Assembly (NCBI RefSeq): GCF_963678635.1
Contig: NC_087062.1
Span: 81,756,751-81,820,750 of the forward strand
Origin: Symsagittifera roscoffensis
Taxonomy: Eukaryota > Xenacoelomorpha > Acoela > Convolutidae
Reading direction: 5' to 3'
DNA length: 64,000 bases
This document shows positions 15,946 through 26,600 of this stretch, piece after piece. The notes below the pieces were generated by a model that was not told where the DNA came from, ran no database searches, and saw only the letters and a program-made list of their open reading frames with translations. The position numbers were made by a program, and so were the translations under genes. Within the stretch, counting starts at the first letter, position 1, and every line of letters begins with the position of its first letter.

Positions 15946-18695
15946 CAATACTCGTCACGGAGTGTCTTCCTCGTTGTAGGGTCTTCTTGAACCACCGTAC
16001 CTTGTACCACCACTCAAGCTCTAGTAAAATTTTCCCAAAAACCCTCTCTTAAAAGCCAAATGCTGACCCCCCTCTTCTTTTTGGTTGTTTCTATTTCAAT
16101 GTAGGTGCGCAGGTATCTTGTGATCACCTGTTCGTATAAAACCAAACACAAATCCTCAATAAAATGCAACAAAAATTTTAAGTAAGAAAAATAATAAAAA
16201 CAGAAAAATGAGCCCACCTAAAATTTAAAGGTGACCAATGTCTACCTTTCGTCTAAAAAAAAAAATTGTCTGGTACCTAATTGCCACGCGTTTTCCTCCC
16301 CCCACTAGTGATCTTATGGGGTATCACAAAAGCTGTCTATATCCGGTCCCCCCTACCAAACCAACCAGCGTACCAGTCTTAACTCGAGTTGAATTTTGGA
16401 TCTCCACCTAATATTACCAACGCGTGTTAATTTCTAATGTAACTAAGTCAACGATGTCGACTAATTAGTTACTCTAATTTCCCCCTTTTTACAATTTACA
16501 ACCGCCAACCTCTAACTTAACCAGTCCCCCTTCTAACCTCCCCCCTTTCTAGCCCCCCTTCTTAAGCCTAAAAATTACTTTAAGCGCCGGGTGCTAAACC
16601 TCTCAAGAGAAAACCGTAGACCTGTTTCCAGGCCTGCTCAAGTAAAAACGTTCCTCAAAACTGGGGGATTTCGCTTATCCAATTTTACACTTATCTCCTA
16701 TAATGTAATGTGGATTCTAACGATACCCGTTCTGCCCAACTTGAGAACTCGAGAATTGCCAAATCCCTCTTGGCTGCTTTCCCACTCGACTGGTCACCTG
16801 TTCCAGTCCAGTCTCCTATTGGTTCAGCTAAGTGTCCCTGAACCACTTTCCCACTCGGCTGGTCACCTCTTCCAATCAAGTCTCCTATTGGTTCAGCTCA
16901 AGTGTCCCTGAACCACTTTCCCACTCGGCTGGTCACCTCTTCCAGTCAAGTCTCCTATTGGTCCAGCTAAGTTCCAAGCTATCTGAAAACCCTTGACAAC
17001 GCCCCACTTCGGGCACTTTATTCAGTTTACTGGTTTAAATTGCTAGGTTGATCGAAACGATCGAACTTGTAAAACAGTATGGGTATACTATTTAATTAAT
17101 ATAAAGGTTTGATCCAACTAATCTGGTGTCAAAGTCACTGTCTTTTTTCGTTTTATGGTTTTTGTTCCTCTTTCTATTCTTTTTTGGTTTTTGTTTTGCT
17201 TTTTGTCTTTTTGCTCGTGTTTTTGTCCCCCTAGTTGCCCCCCTTTACTCGGTTAGCTAAGCCTCGTTCGGAGAGCGTACCAGGAAATTTTCTCGAGTTT
17301 TCTTAAAAAGCTATCACGGTACAACCGGAAGGTTTGCACGTTCCTGTCGAACCGTACCGCCGGTACTCTAGAATGGGCATTCAGCCCGAAGCTGTCTCAA
17401 GTGGGTTCGACTCCGTAGTCTTGATGTCGTAAACACCCAGGAGCGCCATAAAAACACTATGTAACATTCGTCTACTACAGTCACACATGAGGCTTAAGAA
17501 AAATAGGCCCTATAACTATTGGCTCAGGAGTCAGGGACACTATCTCTTGTGTTTTTCCACCTCAAATCAGTCGGAGCCAATTCGGTTCGCTTGTGACATG
17601 AGACTACGACCCGCTACTGCTTAAGGCTACTACCAAAATATCCCCCCACTCTAGAATTAAGAACGTCCCCATACTTAGGTCTCAAAATACCCAAAATACA
17701 TGAACGCCGTTAAAAACCGGGTTGGAACAATCCGTTAAGTTGCTTTTTTATTAGACAGTGGAACTTTGATCCATTTCAGATGGATCAACCTAAAACTCGC
17801 CTTACCTCAACATAACAATCATAAAACACACTCTAGAAATTTAAATTAAGGACTCACATGTTGATGCGCTCAAGAACCAGGAAGTAATTAAATGGGTGAG
17901 CAACTCTAGAATTAACTAAGGTAACTAGATAAGTTCAATGTTTATCAGTTTGAATGGTAAGGGTAAGTTTGAACTCAAGAACGAAGTTTTATGTGGACCA
18001 TTGGGACACTCAAGCTGTCCACCTTTCCGTCGAAGGTTCACTCTGGTTCAGTTCGAATAATTACTCTCTCGGGAATACTCTGTCTTCTATTTCAGATAGG
18101 ACAGCTCTACTCTTGTTCACTATGATGGAAATTGCGAATAGCAATTTCCCACTCGTTTTTTATATGACAACTTTCCCGCAATTGTTCTAAAATTGTTCTC
18201 TTTTCTTTTTTCTGATTTTCAGTTCTCGCGAGAAAATCGTGCATGACATGTTCCATTCGAAATTTTTAAAATTTAAATTTCACTCCAAAATCAAGTGTTT
18301 TCTGCTCTTCTCAAGGTCAAACTTCCAAATATGACCGACTGGCACATATCTGCTATAATCGAGGAGGGTAGATTTTAATTGACAATTCTCTTGATGCATT
18401 AATATCGACTTGATTTTTTCATAAATTCATAAAAATTTTGCCGATGGATTTATATAGCGTTGGTTCGTCCCTATCTAACCTGTGCACATACCGTCGCATG
18501 ACGGAAGGGCCCCTTTTAATTGACCCCTTTTCTTTAAAAAAAATATGATGTTTAAGTTGTGATTCACAGTTTTTCATGATCATTTTCTTTTATTATATAA
18601 TCCTAACGATGCACAAAGTGTGCGAAAACATTTCAATTGACAATTTAAAAATCCGATTAAAAGATATATTAGGGGCATCGTTTCAGAATTTAACA
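15946..18695. other. Probable retroelement 5' region passing into host flank, no gene
   Basis: No coding frame is supported. The stretch contains a 69-bp tandem repeat (16786-16978), a long pyrimidine-rich block (about 17135-17235), several copies of TCTAGAATTAA, and a drift to AT-rich host composition after about 17.7-18.2 kb. If the 5' LTR is present it should be here, but no TG...CA pair with adjoining primer site could be fixed. Confidence 0.5.
16786..16978. repeat. Three tandem copies of a roughly 69-bp unit
   Basis: Each unit reads CTTTCCCACTCGGCTGGTCA, then CCTCTTCCAGTCAAGTCTCC, then TATTGGTTCAGCT and AAGTGTCCCTGAACCA, with few differences between copies. The third copy decays at its right edge. 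The repeat lies in the probable 5' region of the retroelement, where LTR or leader repeats with regulatory roles are common. Confidence 0.9.
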
Positions 18696-19253
18696 ATGGG
18701 TCTTTTGACTATCCTGAAGAAAATGAAAATCAAAGAGCGCGAAATGCGAATCCTTATCCTGGGTTTGGATAACGCTGGAAAAAGCACAATTCTGAAAAGA
18801 ATTATGGGAGAAGATATTTCAGAAATAAGCCCGACGGTAGGCTTCAACATAGAAACTCTTGAATTTGAGGGTTTCAAATTAAACCTCTGGGATGTTGGTG
18901 GTCAAAAATCTCTTCGTAGTTACTGGAGGAATTACTTCGAAGCAACTGATGGTCTCATTTGGGTTGTGGATACCAGCGACAAAAGGCGAATGGCTGATTG
19001 CAGAAATGAATTGCATGCTCTTTTACAGGAGGAAAGGTTGTTAGGAGCATCACTGCTTGTTTTCGCTAACAAAATCGATTTGCCTAATTCATGTCAGTGG
19101 AAAGAAGTGGAAGAACAACTCAATTTGAAACTAATGGATGGAAGCCACCACTGGACAGTTCAGCCTTGCAGTGCAGTTACTGGCGAGAACTTGATAACGG
19201 GCATTCAATGGATGGTTGGGGATATCTCACAAAGACTTTTTACATTAGACTGA
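18696..19253 (+). CDS. ARL2: ADP-ribosylation factor-like protein 2
   Basis: The protein has 185 residues, against 184 in vertebrate ARL2. Start chosen at the ATG giving [11 protein letters not shown], which matches the conserved ARL2 N-terminus with Gly2; an in-frame ATG 40 codons upstream (18576) gives an unrelated leader. Seen: P-loop GLDNAGKST, switch I region with PTVGFN, switch [19 protein letters not shown], guanine motif NKID, and SAVTGENL near the C-terminus. ARL2 is a small GTPase that binds tubulin cofactor D and PDE-delta/BART-type effectors and acts in microtubule assembly and lipidated-cargo release. The reading frame is uninterrupted although the neighbouring genes are intron-rich. 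A candidate splice acceptor (TTTCAG) lies just upstream of the ATG. The guanine motif has Ile where Gln is usual in ARL2; Asn, Lys and Asp are kept. Confidence 0.96.
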   Translation: MGLLTILKKMKIKEREMRILILGLDNAGKSTILKRIMGEDISEISPTVGFNIETLEFEGFKLNLWDVGGQKSLRSYWRNYFEATDGLIWVVDTSDKRRMADCRNELHALLQEERLLGASLLVFANKIDLPNSCQWKEVEEQLNLKLMDGSHHWTVQPCSAVTGENLITGIQWMVGDISQRLFTLD

Positions 19254-20463
19254 CTCATATTGTTCTACTGCTTTGTCTCAATGAGGTTAGCGAAGATAAA
19301 TTCTTATGTGCAGTGAAGATGAAACCTAAATTTTTAGCGAACTATAGGTGTAAATTTGTAAATATGTTTTCTAGTCAATTCATGTTGATGATAGAGATCA
19401 TGAAAGCTTGCCATCTCTAATTAATGCAAACTAGGCGATAAAGGTTTCACTCTTGCGAGTAGAAAGCGCTATCAAATCGGAGTATAGACTTTTTTTGTCG
19501 TGTAAACAACTTACTTAACAGAATCACTTGTATCTTGGTTCATAATGAATTCAAACTTCTAGGCGTATCCGTCACTTAGCGTGGAGGCGAAGAATACGCC
19601 TGGGACGGCAAAGGCTGTGGGTTCTAATCTGACTAGGAACTTTTTTTTCAAACTGGAAATATTATTTCCAAAAATTTTCAATGTAGTTGCTTTTAGTGTT
19701 TTGAATAACTCCTGCTATTTTTGGTTTTTACTAACCATCACTTCGTATATTTTGCTGTTTTTTTTCGGCTTAAATTTTATCGGCTTAGTGAACTAATTTG
19801 GGGTCATTGCAAGGGAAACATGCGTTTTATGCTTCATACCGGATCGCACAGAATGCAGAATGACAGTATCTCTATTTTCAGTTCAACGGGAAATTATTTA
19901 AGTGTCGTCGGCTCAGTTGCCGCTTATTAATTATTTTTTCAATTATCATTAGTTATCGTTGATTGTGTTTCTGGACGCGTTTTCTGCAAATAAAAATTGA
20001 TTCCAGACAAAGTTTAGATTTTTTATAAGTTGTGGCTTTATGAAGATTTTTTTTGAAGTTTTTTGGGCTTAGTGGCTTTCTTTTCCTGTCTGCTAGCTTG
20101 CACTGCTGTTTTTATGAGGTATCGCAAGTGGTTTTGTGGTTCGAAGCTCCACTTCGCACCTGTGTTTAAACTTTGTTTTTAAAAATCTGGCATATCAAAT
20201 TTTCGCACAAGCTTTACCGGCTAAAACTGAGCCAATGTTTTCGAAATTCTGCCCCCGAGAATAATTCATAGATCTGCCCTAAGCGCAATATAGAATTTTT
20301 ACTCTCAGAGATATGTTTCAAATCACATTCATTTTCAGAAATGATGTAGTTGTAAATAGCGTTCGATTGGCGTACGAGCTTATTATTCCCTGTACATTAA
20401 ACATGGTCACGGATTTTTACTTTGCGGAGCTACTCGGTACTATGGACTAAGGAACTGTGCAAA
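19254..20463. other. Intergenic stretch ARL2-PAN3 with a SINE-like repeat
   Basis: No gene is supported. At about 19437-19540 there is a segment that recurs at 23335-23440 in PAN3 intron 1. A tRNA-like head starts near 19565 (AGGCGAAGAATACGCCTGGG, then GTGGGTTCTAATCTG) and the shared tail ends near 20173 (GTGGTTCGAAGCTCCACTTC, then GCACCTGTGT). Confidence 0.6.
19565..20175 (+). repeat. tRNA-derived SINE-like repeat, copy 1
   Basis: A degenerate box-A/box-B head (GCGTGGAGGCGAAG and GGGTTCTAATC) is followed by a T-rich body with CGGCTTAGTG and by a tail ATCGCAAGTGG...GAAGCTCCACTTCGCACCTG TGT. The same three parts recur several times in the window (around 43.0, 47.6 and 57.3 kb, with tails at 27.4 and 39.2 kb). 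Confidence 0.6.
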
Positions 20464-20605
20464 ATGGAAGTTCCCCAATCCCGCCTTCTCCCTCTACTCA
20501 ACAATAATTCGCAAAGAGCAAGTGCAAACGGATCAAACGAAGTTTCTGTGGATACCCTCGCAAAGACATCCATTGCGGACGATTTCAGTATGATGTCTCT
20601 GACAA
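20464..20605 (+). CDS. PAN3: Candidate first coding exon of PAN3
   Basis: ATG in fair context (CAAAATGG), then MEVPQSRLLPLLNNN and DDFSMMSLT, ending at a GTAATA donor in phase 1. The exon at 25305 begins with two bases that complete a codon, so the phases fit across a 4.7-kb intron. I do not recognise the peptide by homology, so assignment rests on phase, position and Ser/Asn-rich composition. Confidence 0.4.
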
Positions 20606-23600
20606 GTAATATAACGTGTATTTGATTGCGATTTTTGTTTAAGTGTAACTGAACGTAGTGAAGACAGTAATTTTTATTTTGACCATATAGCGGGTCTAAA
20701 TTTGAGTTTTTAGTTTGCTTCCAATCAAATTTGGGTATCGCTATAAACTTCGTGAAAAAAAGGGGATTAATCATTTTTTTTGCCCTTTCAACCTTGATTC
20801 TAGTTGCTTAACTTTCATTAAATGCAACTTCTTTCGCCATATCCGCAGCTAATTTCGCATGCCAGCAACTAATCAAATCATAATTCGATTGTCAGCAAGT
20901 ACACAGACTTGTTTTCGGATTTTTAAAAAAAAGTGCGCACTAATTTAAATTTGGTGGTTCGACTTATAAAGCTCGATTTTCAAATTATTTCAAGCAGCGT
21001 TAATATTTTTCTCTGCAAAAACCATCTATATCTATATATTATTATATATTTAATTGCGGGGATCACAAGCTTGCCATGTTTACACAAGCAAAGCTTGTGT
21101 GATAGTATGAACTCTTTTTTCTCAATCTAAGTCGCAAATATTGTTGCGACAAAATGTGTTCATTTTGATCAATAACCAGATAATAAGTACAGCCAATGCT
21201 AAAGATTTTAACTCAGACTATTATATTACAAATAGCATTTTAGCAAGGTATCATGGATCTGTAACATAGAGGCACGGAAGCAGACCCGCAACAAAATAGG
21301 AGGGTTCGAATCTGGGCAGGGTCGGATGTTTTTAATGAGTTTTTTCGTAGACTAGTTGAAATGCGTCTGCTCTAAAAATTGAGGTAATAAATTGGTAAAA
21401 TTCTTTTTTTTTTAATTGACTGGTACTGCTAATGCGTATTGGCGTGGGTCACTTAAGAATTTTTGCAGACTCAAAGTTTTACTGATTCAGTTTTTTCCTG
21501 TAGCGTTATCGGTTATATTTTTGTTTGTGCATGGGAAGTGCAACTTTGCCTTTGTGTTAAGATTTTTCAGCGTTTTCTGTTTGCATGTTAAACGATTTTT
21601 TTAACGTTTAAGCTATATCTTCTATTGCAAGGGTCAAGAATTTGTATTCAATTTTCCAGGTTGAATTCAGTGCTTATTTCATCAAGTTTGAAATTAGCAA
21701 CCTAATCGTGGGATACTATCAGGGTTCCCCCAGGGGTTGCGACTTTTATGCCAGGGTAGTCACAGGGATTGGTGATCCTTTTAATTCTTAAATTGTGACT
21801 GGATTAATCCCTTTAGTGTCCGAGATGTTCTTAAAAAAGGTTCAGTAAAAAAACAGATTCTCAATCCCGTAGTAGAGAGCTCTCAGGGAGGTCTCAGTTA
21901 TTGCAGTTTTGGCTTCGACTGCTAAAGTCGTTTTAAATTCTGACAAATGCGTTTTTATGGATATGACGAAAAACTTCAATATTTTACAAGAAATCTGAAT
22001 TGAAACAAAATTTGGTACAAAACTTCACAACTCAAAACACTATAGGGGATGCTGTCAGCTTACTCTCAAAAGTTGCTGATCATGCCTCCGAGTTTGACTG
22101 CTGAAATCATCCTAGATATGCTGCGTTTTGTGGTGTCTAAAGATTTTCAAAAACTTAGTTCTACAAAAACATCAAATCTTGAAGTTCTCAACACTAAGAT
22201 GGGGTGCTGTCAAGGTACTCTCAGGAGGATTTTTCTGGTCTCCAATTGAGACTGCTGAACGGCCTTTACTTTACTTTGATATATTTTTTTCAAAATTTGT
22301 AAAAGTTGATTTTCAAAAAAAAAAAACTTTTCAAAATTTGACATTTTTGACCCTTTGGTGGGCTGATATCAGGTTACTACCACCTTTTGCAGATATGAGC
22401 TCCATCACAATATTCGTTCATTAACGTGTATGAAGCACAAATTTTGAAACTCCCACACCTGTAGTTGGGTGCTTTCAGGGTACTCTCAGATTTTGCAAAT
22501 CTTGCCTCTAGATATGAATGCTCAAATTCCTTTTTTCCCAGATATGCCGTTTTTATGATTCGTCAAATACTCAAAGCACCGGAAGTGTGCTACACGCTAG
22601 TAGTATTTAAGTGAGGGAGATATATCCAGCCATGTCAAAGCCAAGCTTACGTATATAAGAAACGTACGCTATCTCTCAACATATTTCAGCTTCAGTTTGT
22701 GATACCATAGCTATGCTGAGCCAATAGGCTCAAGCTCCTTTGCTAACCTGCGGGTTTTCATCTAGAATAGGTTTTGTGCCTTATTTCATTGTTTTGTTTC
22801 AAGCTGAATGTTTAAACTGAATGAGGCTTTGCAATGTTATATCTAACTTTGTTATATATCATTTTGTAAATTTCAAATAAGGGATAATTGGAGCATTTTT
22901 TTATGCTTGGCATTACTCGGTTCGCGCTAATCTTTTTGTTCGTGCTACTCTTGATTTTGGACGTCAGTTTTTGTTTTGGAATCTGAAGCTAGAATTTTTA
23001 ACTGCTTCATGGGATCAGTTTAGTCGCCCTCCGCTGTCTGTGAAGCATCCATCTTGCTCTGTGAGTGTTATGGAGGCTACAGAGACATGTCACAGTTAGT
23101 AGTAGCAGAAACTGTAAAGTGAACAAGTTCAAGAAATTGAATTAAACGCCTTGAGGGCCTTCAGGCAGGGAGTTTTCGGGTCAAGCAACCTTCCTTTCAA
23201 AGCGTATGAAATGAATTTTTCAAATGCGATTCTCATTGTTTAAGAATTTAAAAAATCTTCTATTTGTTTTTTTTTTGTTAAAAAGACCTTTTGTTTCTTT
23301 GTAGTTACTTAAAAAGCGTTTTTTCAAAGTTCCTGTGTGTATTTAAGCTGGCAAGTAGTAAGCATTATCAAATTGGATTATAGTGTTTTTCCGGTGTACC
23401 ATATAGATCAAGTTTAGTCGAATCACTTGTTGCTATGCTGCTGACTATGCTGATATCCTGCTGACATGTTGTTTCACGAAAATTCAAATTAAACTACTGG
23501 GTACTAGTTACTACTAGTGTATGCTTCATAAAGAATGCAAAACATTTTTTAAAAGAAATATCGCTAGGTACTTTTTCAAGCAGAAGTTGTCCATATTTTT

Positions 23601-26600
23601 AAAATAGTTTTGGTCTAATTTTGTCAGCTTCAGTGTTCTTCGTTCTTTTTTTTTTTAGCGTTTTCCATGTTTTGATTAGTTTCTTCAAAAAGTTTGATCA
23701 TCTTTTTATTTGAAAATTATTCACTCGATTCAAATACTTTTCCGATTGTTTCCCAAAAAATATAAAAATTAAATAAAATTATGCAGTTTTTGGCTCTTGT
23801 CCTTTGGCCTTTCTAGTTTTTAAATTCACTCTAGTTTTTTCATTAGTTTGTTAATAGTCATTGCTTTCTATTTGTTTTGAGAATATCAGATTTAATACAG
23901 TTATAATTGTGTACATTTTGTAAAGCATACTTAAGATAAAAACAGCGAAAGTGTGCCCCAAAATTGTTTTATAATCATTCATTTTTTTTCAGACTATAGT
24001 GAATTAAACTATCCGAACAAAATCCATAAAGTTTTTAATTTCAAACGCGTTTTTCTCAATTTTTCTTGACTTTAGTCAAAAGATTATGAGAACGAAGGTT
24101 GCTTAAAGTTTTAATAGAATGATTATAGTGCAATTTGTTTTGCGAAATTGTGACCCAAAATTTTACCCCGAAAACGTATCATTTTAGCCTTTTTAGTCAA
24201 TTAAAAGTTACACCAAAACTACGAAATCAATTACTGTCAAAGTTATATTGAAGTGAGTGTCTTATGGGGCTTAAAAAATTTAAGTGGGTATAGTCTCCAA
24301 AAAGCTGCGCGAAGCGCTCAAAAAATTAAAGTTGTTTCAAATTTTTGTTTTATATAGTAAATATGACTTTTTTGGCCATCAAACAAATTAATTTTATTTT
24401 GAAATGTTTTGGGGAGTGATTTGGTCTTGTTGGGCCAGAGAAGAGGCTTGCTTTTCTATAATTTTGACAGAATTTGGTTTTGTAGTTTTGGTGTAATTGT
24501 TAATTGACTTAAAAGTCTAAAATGATCCGTTTTTGGGGTAAAATTTTGTGCCCGAATTTCGCAAAAAAAAATGCACAAAAAAAAATTCTGCTAAAATTTT
24601 TGGTTCTCATTTATTTTTTGTCTAATATTAGCCCAATTTGGCCCAACGCGTTTTAAATTTCAACCTTAAAACGTTTTTTTTTCGGATAATACAAATCAAT
24701 TCAATTGTACTCGACAAACGTCATGAAATGTGGTGACTCTAATTCGAACAAAAAAAGCAAGCGAGCAGGTTTGCAAGAAATAATTTTGCCTAAATTATGT
24801 GGAGACACTTGAACAGTCTGTAAAATAGTGCTGCCACACCAAGTCGAGCGTTGGAAGAGTTAAAGAATGACCCAGTTACTGTTTTTGGTATCTTGGGTAG
24901 TCTTGATAGATTCAGTCCGGCTTCTTTTCTGGGTAGGTTTACAATTTAACGACACACGAGCTTGTAACCATCGATCAATTTTAATTTTTTAAAGAAGGCT
25001 ATTCGAAACCATCAACTAATTAGCGTTGAATATAACTTAGCTCAAAGTTGGGCGTTCATTTCATTTAAAAAATACCAAGTTTTGTGATTTTAGCTGTTTT
25101 GGGTACAATAACAATTTTTTATTTAGACTCAGAAGATATGTAACCGTTGAACTGCCATCTCTCAGTTTTATCAATCATCGCTTGATTCGGTTTTTCAAAA
25201 AAAATTAAAGGTTAAAGTTAGACAGTTACTAATTGTAGCTTGTTGAAATCACTTTGATGTTACTGAGACGATGTGTGCATAATATTGTATTGATGGTGTT
25301 TTTAGCCCCAAATAGCTGGTACAACAGTTCAAGTGAAAATTCATTCGATGTGAAGTCAAGCAGGCAATTGGTGTCGAATCCGGGCATTGGTACCGAAAAT
25401 GGATCCTTGCCAATGTCGCAATCTTCCAATTTGATGACCAACTATGTCAGATCTTCTGGTCACCAAGCAGGCTTTGCCCCTGCCTCTCACAGTTTTGTTA
25501 ATTCAACGCCCAGTAGATCAATCGGAGTTCAATTGCCACAGCATGTGTACCATACATCTCATATGCCAAACCACCAAAGCATGAATTATCACCAAAATGT
25601 ACAGAATCCCCCCTCAGTGTCAGGACTTCATTATGGACACTCGAAGTTCAATTACAGTCCGAAGACGGTGAATAACAATGTCATACCCCACCATACAAAT
25701 CCAATGGCAATGAATCACTTGAGTCCAATGAGTGGTGGCATGAGTCCTTCGTCGGCTCAAAACAATTTGACAAACTCGCCGAACGCACAGAGTCCAAATG
25801 CTGCTGTGAGTTGCTATCTGAGCAGCGATCTGCAAACAGACGTCTTCAACAAATCCATCGGGACGCCATTTAAAAAAATAATTTTATTGTTTTTTTTATG
25901 CTATTGAACTCATTTTTGCCCATTTTGCCTCTTCCTCTCAATTTTTTTTAGAACTGAAAGGCATAGGTTGAAATCATATGAAGTTAAATGGCGTCTCCTT
26001 GCACGGGGTTGTCTCTAGAATTGTTTGGTCACGTGTCTGAGTACCAACAAGTAACTGCAGCACTCACAGGCAGCACGTATCAGTCCAGCATACCGTTCAA
26101 TGTAGGAACATACAAGTATGTATGTCCCTTGGAAGCCACGCAGTTCTCCAATGGGACCAAAAGCAATGTCTATGGACTGGTGACGTCATGTTATTCGGCG
26201 ATCGACTCGCGAGATGGTCAGAAGTACTTCTTAAGGAGAGTGCATAATTTCAGACCTGCCACGAGCAAGGTCAATTGGTTCATAGAAGCTTGGAAAAGAG
26301 TGTCACATCCCAATTTAGTTAAATTCAAGGTTAAAATTGTTTACTTTTTTGATCACACTTTCCCAAATTAAGCTGTTTTTTTTTTGGTAAACGTTGATGA
26401 CACGGTACCTTTAGACCGTCGCAACTTTCTAAGTGGTTTGACTCTGAGCGTTCAGCTCACTAACGTTTTGGGATGTACGAAGATTTAGAATTCGTATTGA
26501 AAGTGGCGTTTGCGTTTATAGTTTGGCGATTTGAGCATGTTTAGTTTAGTTAACTGTTCTTGAATCTGTTAGCGAATTTGAGTTGTTCTTAGGAGGTTTT

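Larger units (their letters stand above)
1..18000 (-). mobile_element. Giant Ty3/gypsy-type retroelement, incomplete in window
   Basis: Minus-strand coding blocks follow Metaviridae order (gag, protease, RT, RNase H, integrase with a GPY/F module) and then continue with a macro-like domain and a second long coding block holding SGNH-hydrolase-like domains. The stretch is clearly less AT-rich than the DNA to its right, and composition drifts to host-like between about 17.7 and 18.2 kb, so the right boundary given here is only an estimate. No LTR pair, primer binding site or target duplication could be placed: one end lies before position 1 and no second LTR copy is present for comparison. Three frame changes and one in-frame stop suggest a decayed copy or indel errors in the assembly. 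A length above 17 kb is large for the group. Confidence 0.8.
21031..22600 (+). mobile_element. Helitron-like non-autonomous element, copy 1
   Basis: The left end is TC followed by TATATATTATTATATATTT AATTGCG, and the right end is ACCGGAAGTGTGCTACACGC followed by TAG. Sequence similarity to the copy at 36.4-37.7 kb stops exactly after CTAG-T, as expected for CTRR termini inserted next to T. Inside are a SINE-like segment (about 21090-21600) and an imperfect tandem array (about 21700-22560). There is no Rep/helicase coding. The subterminal hairpin is weak (GTGT-GCT-ACAC). Confidence 0.55.
20606..25304. other. Putative PAN3 intron 1, repeat-filled
   Basis: No coding sequence is supported. It contains a Helitron-like element (about 21031-22600), a mariner-type foldback element (23997-24707) and a segment (23335-23440) shared with the ARL2-PAN3 gap. 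The rest is AT-rich unique sequence without visible signals. Confidence 0.5.

Noticed and set aside
15188-15979. Long open frames on both strands with regularly repeated WSWDRVLGQ- or SVPRPLSQDP-like peptides
   Set aside because: They arise from a GTCCCAAGAC minisatellite without stops in several frames; unit lengths vary and there is no start context or domain.
17361-17450. Possible tRNA-like or primer-binding site (GTGGGTTCGACTCC)
   Set aside because: No matching acceptor stem or CCA end and no adjoining TG terminus of an LTR could be seen.
25806-25811. GTGAGT as certain end of the PAN3 exon
   Set aside because: It is a perfect donor, but its phase disagrees with every acceptor before the next exon and coding-like PAN3 sequence continues past it; left open.
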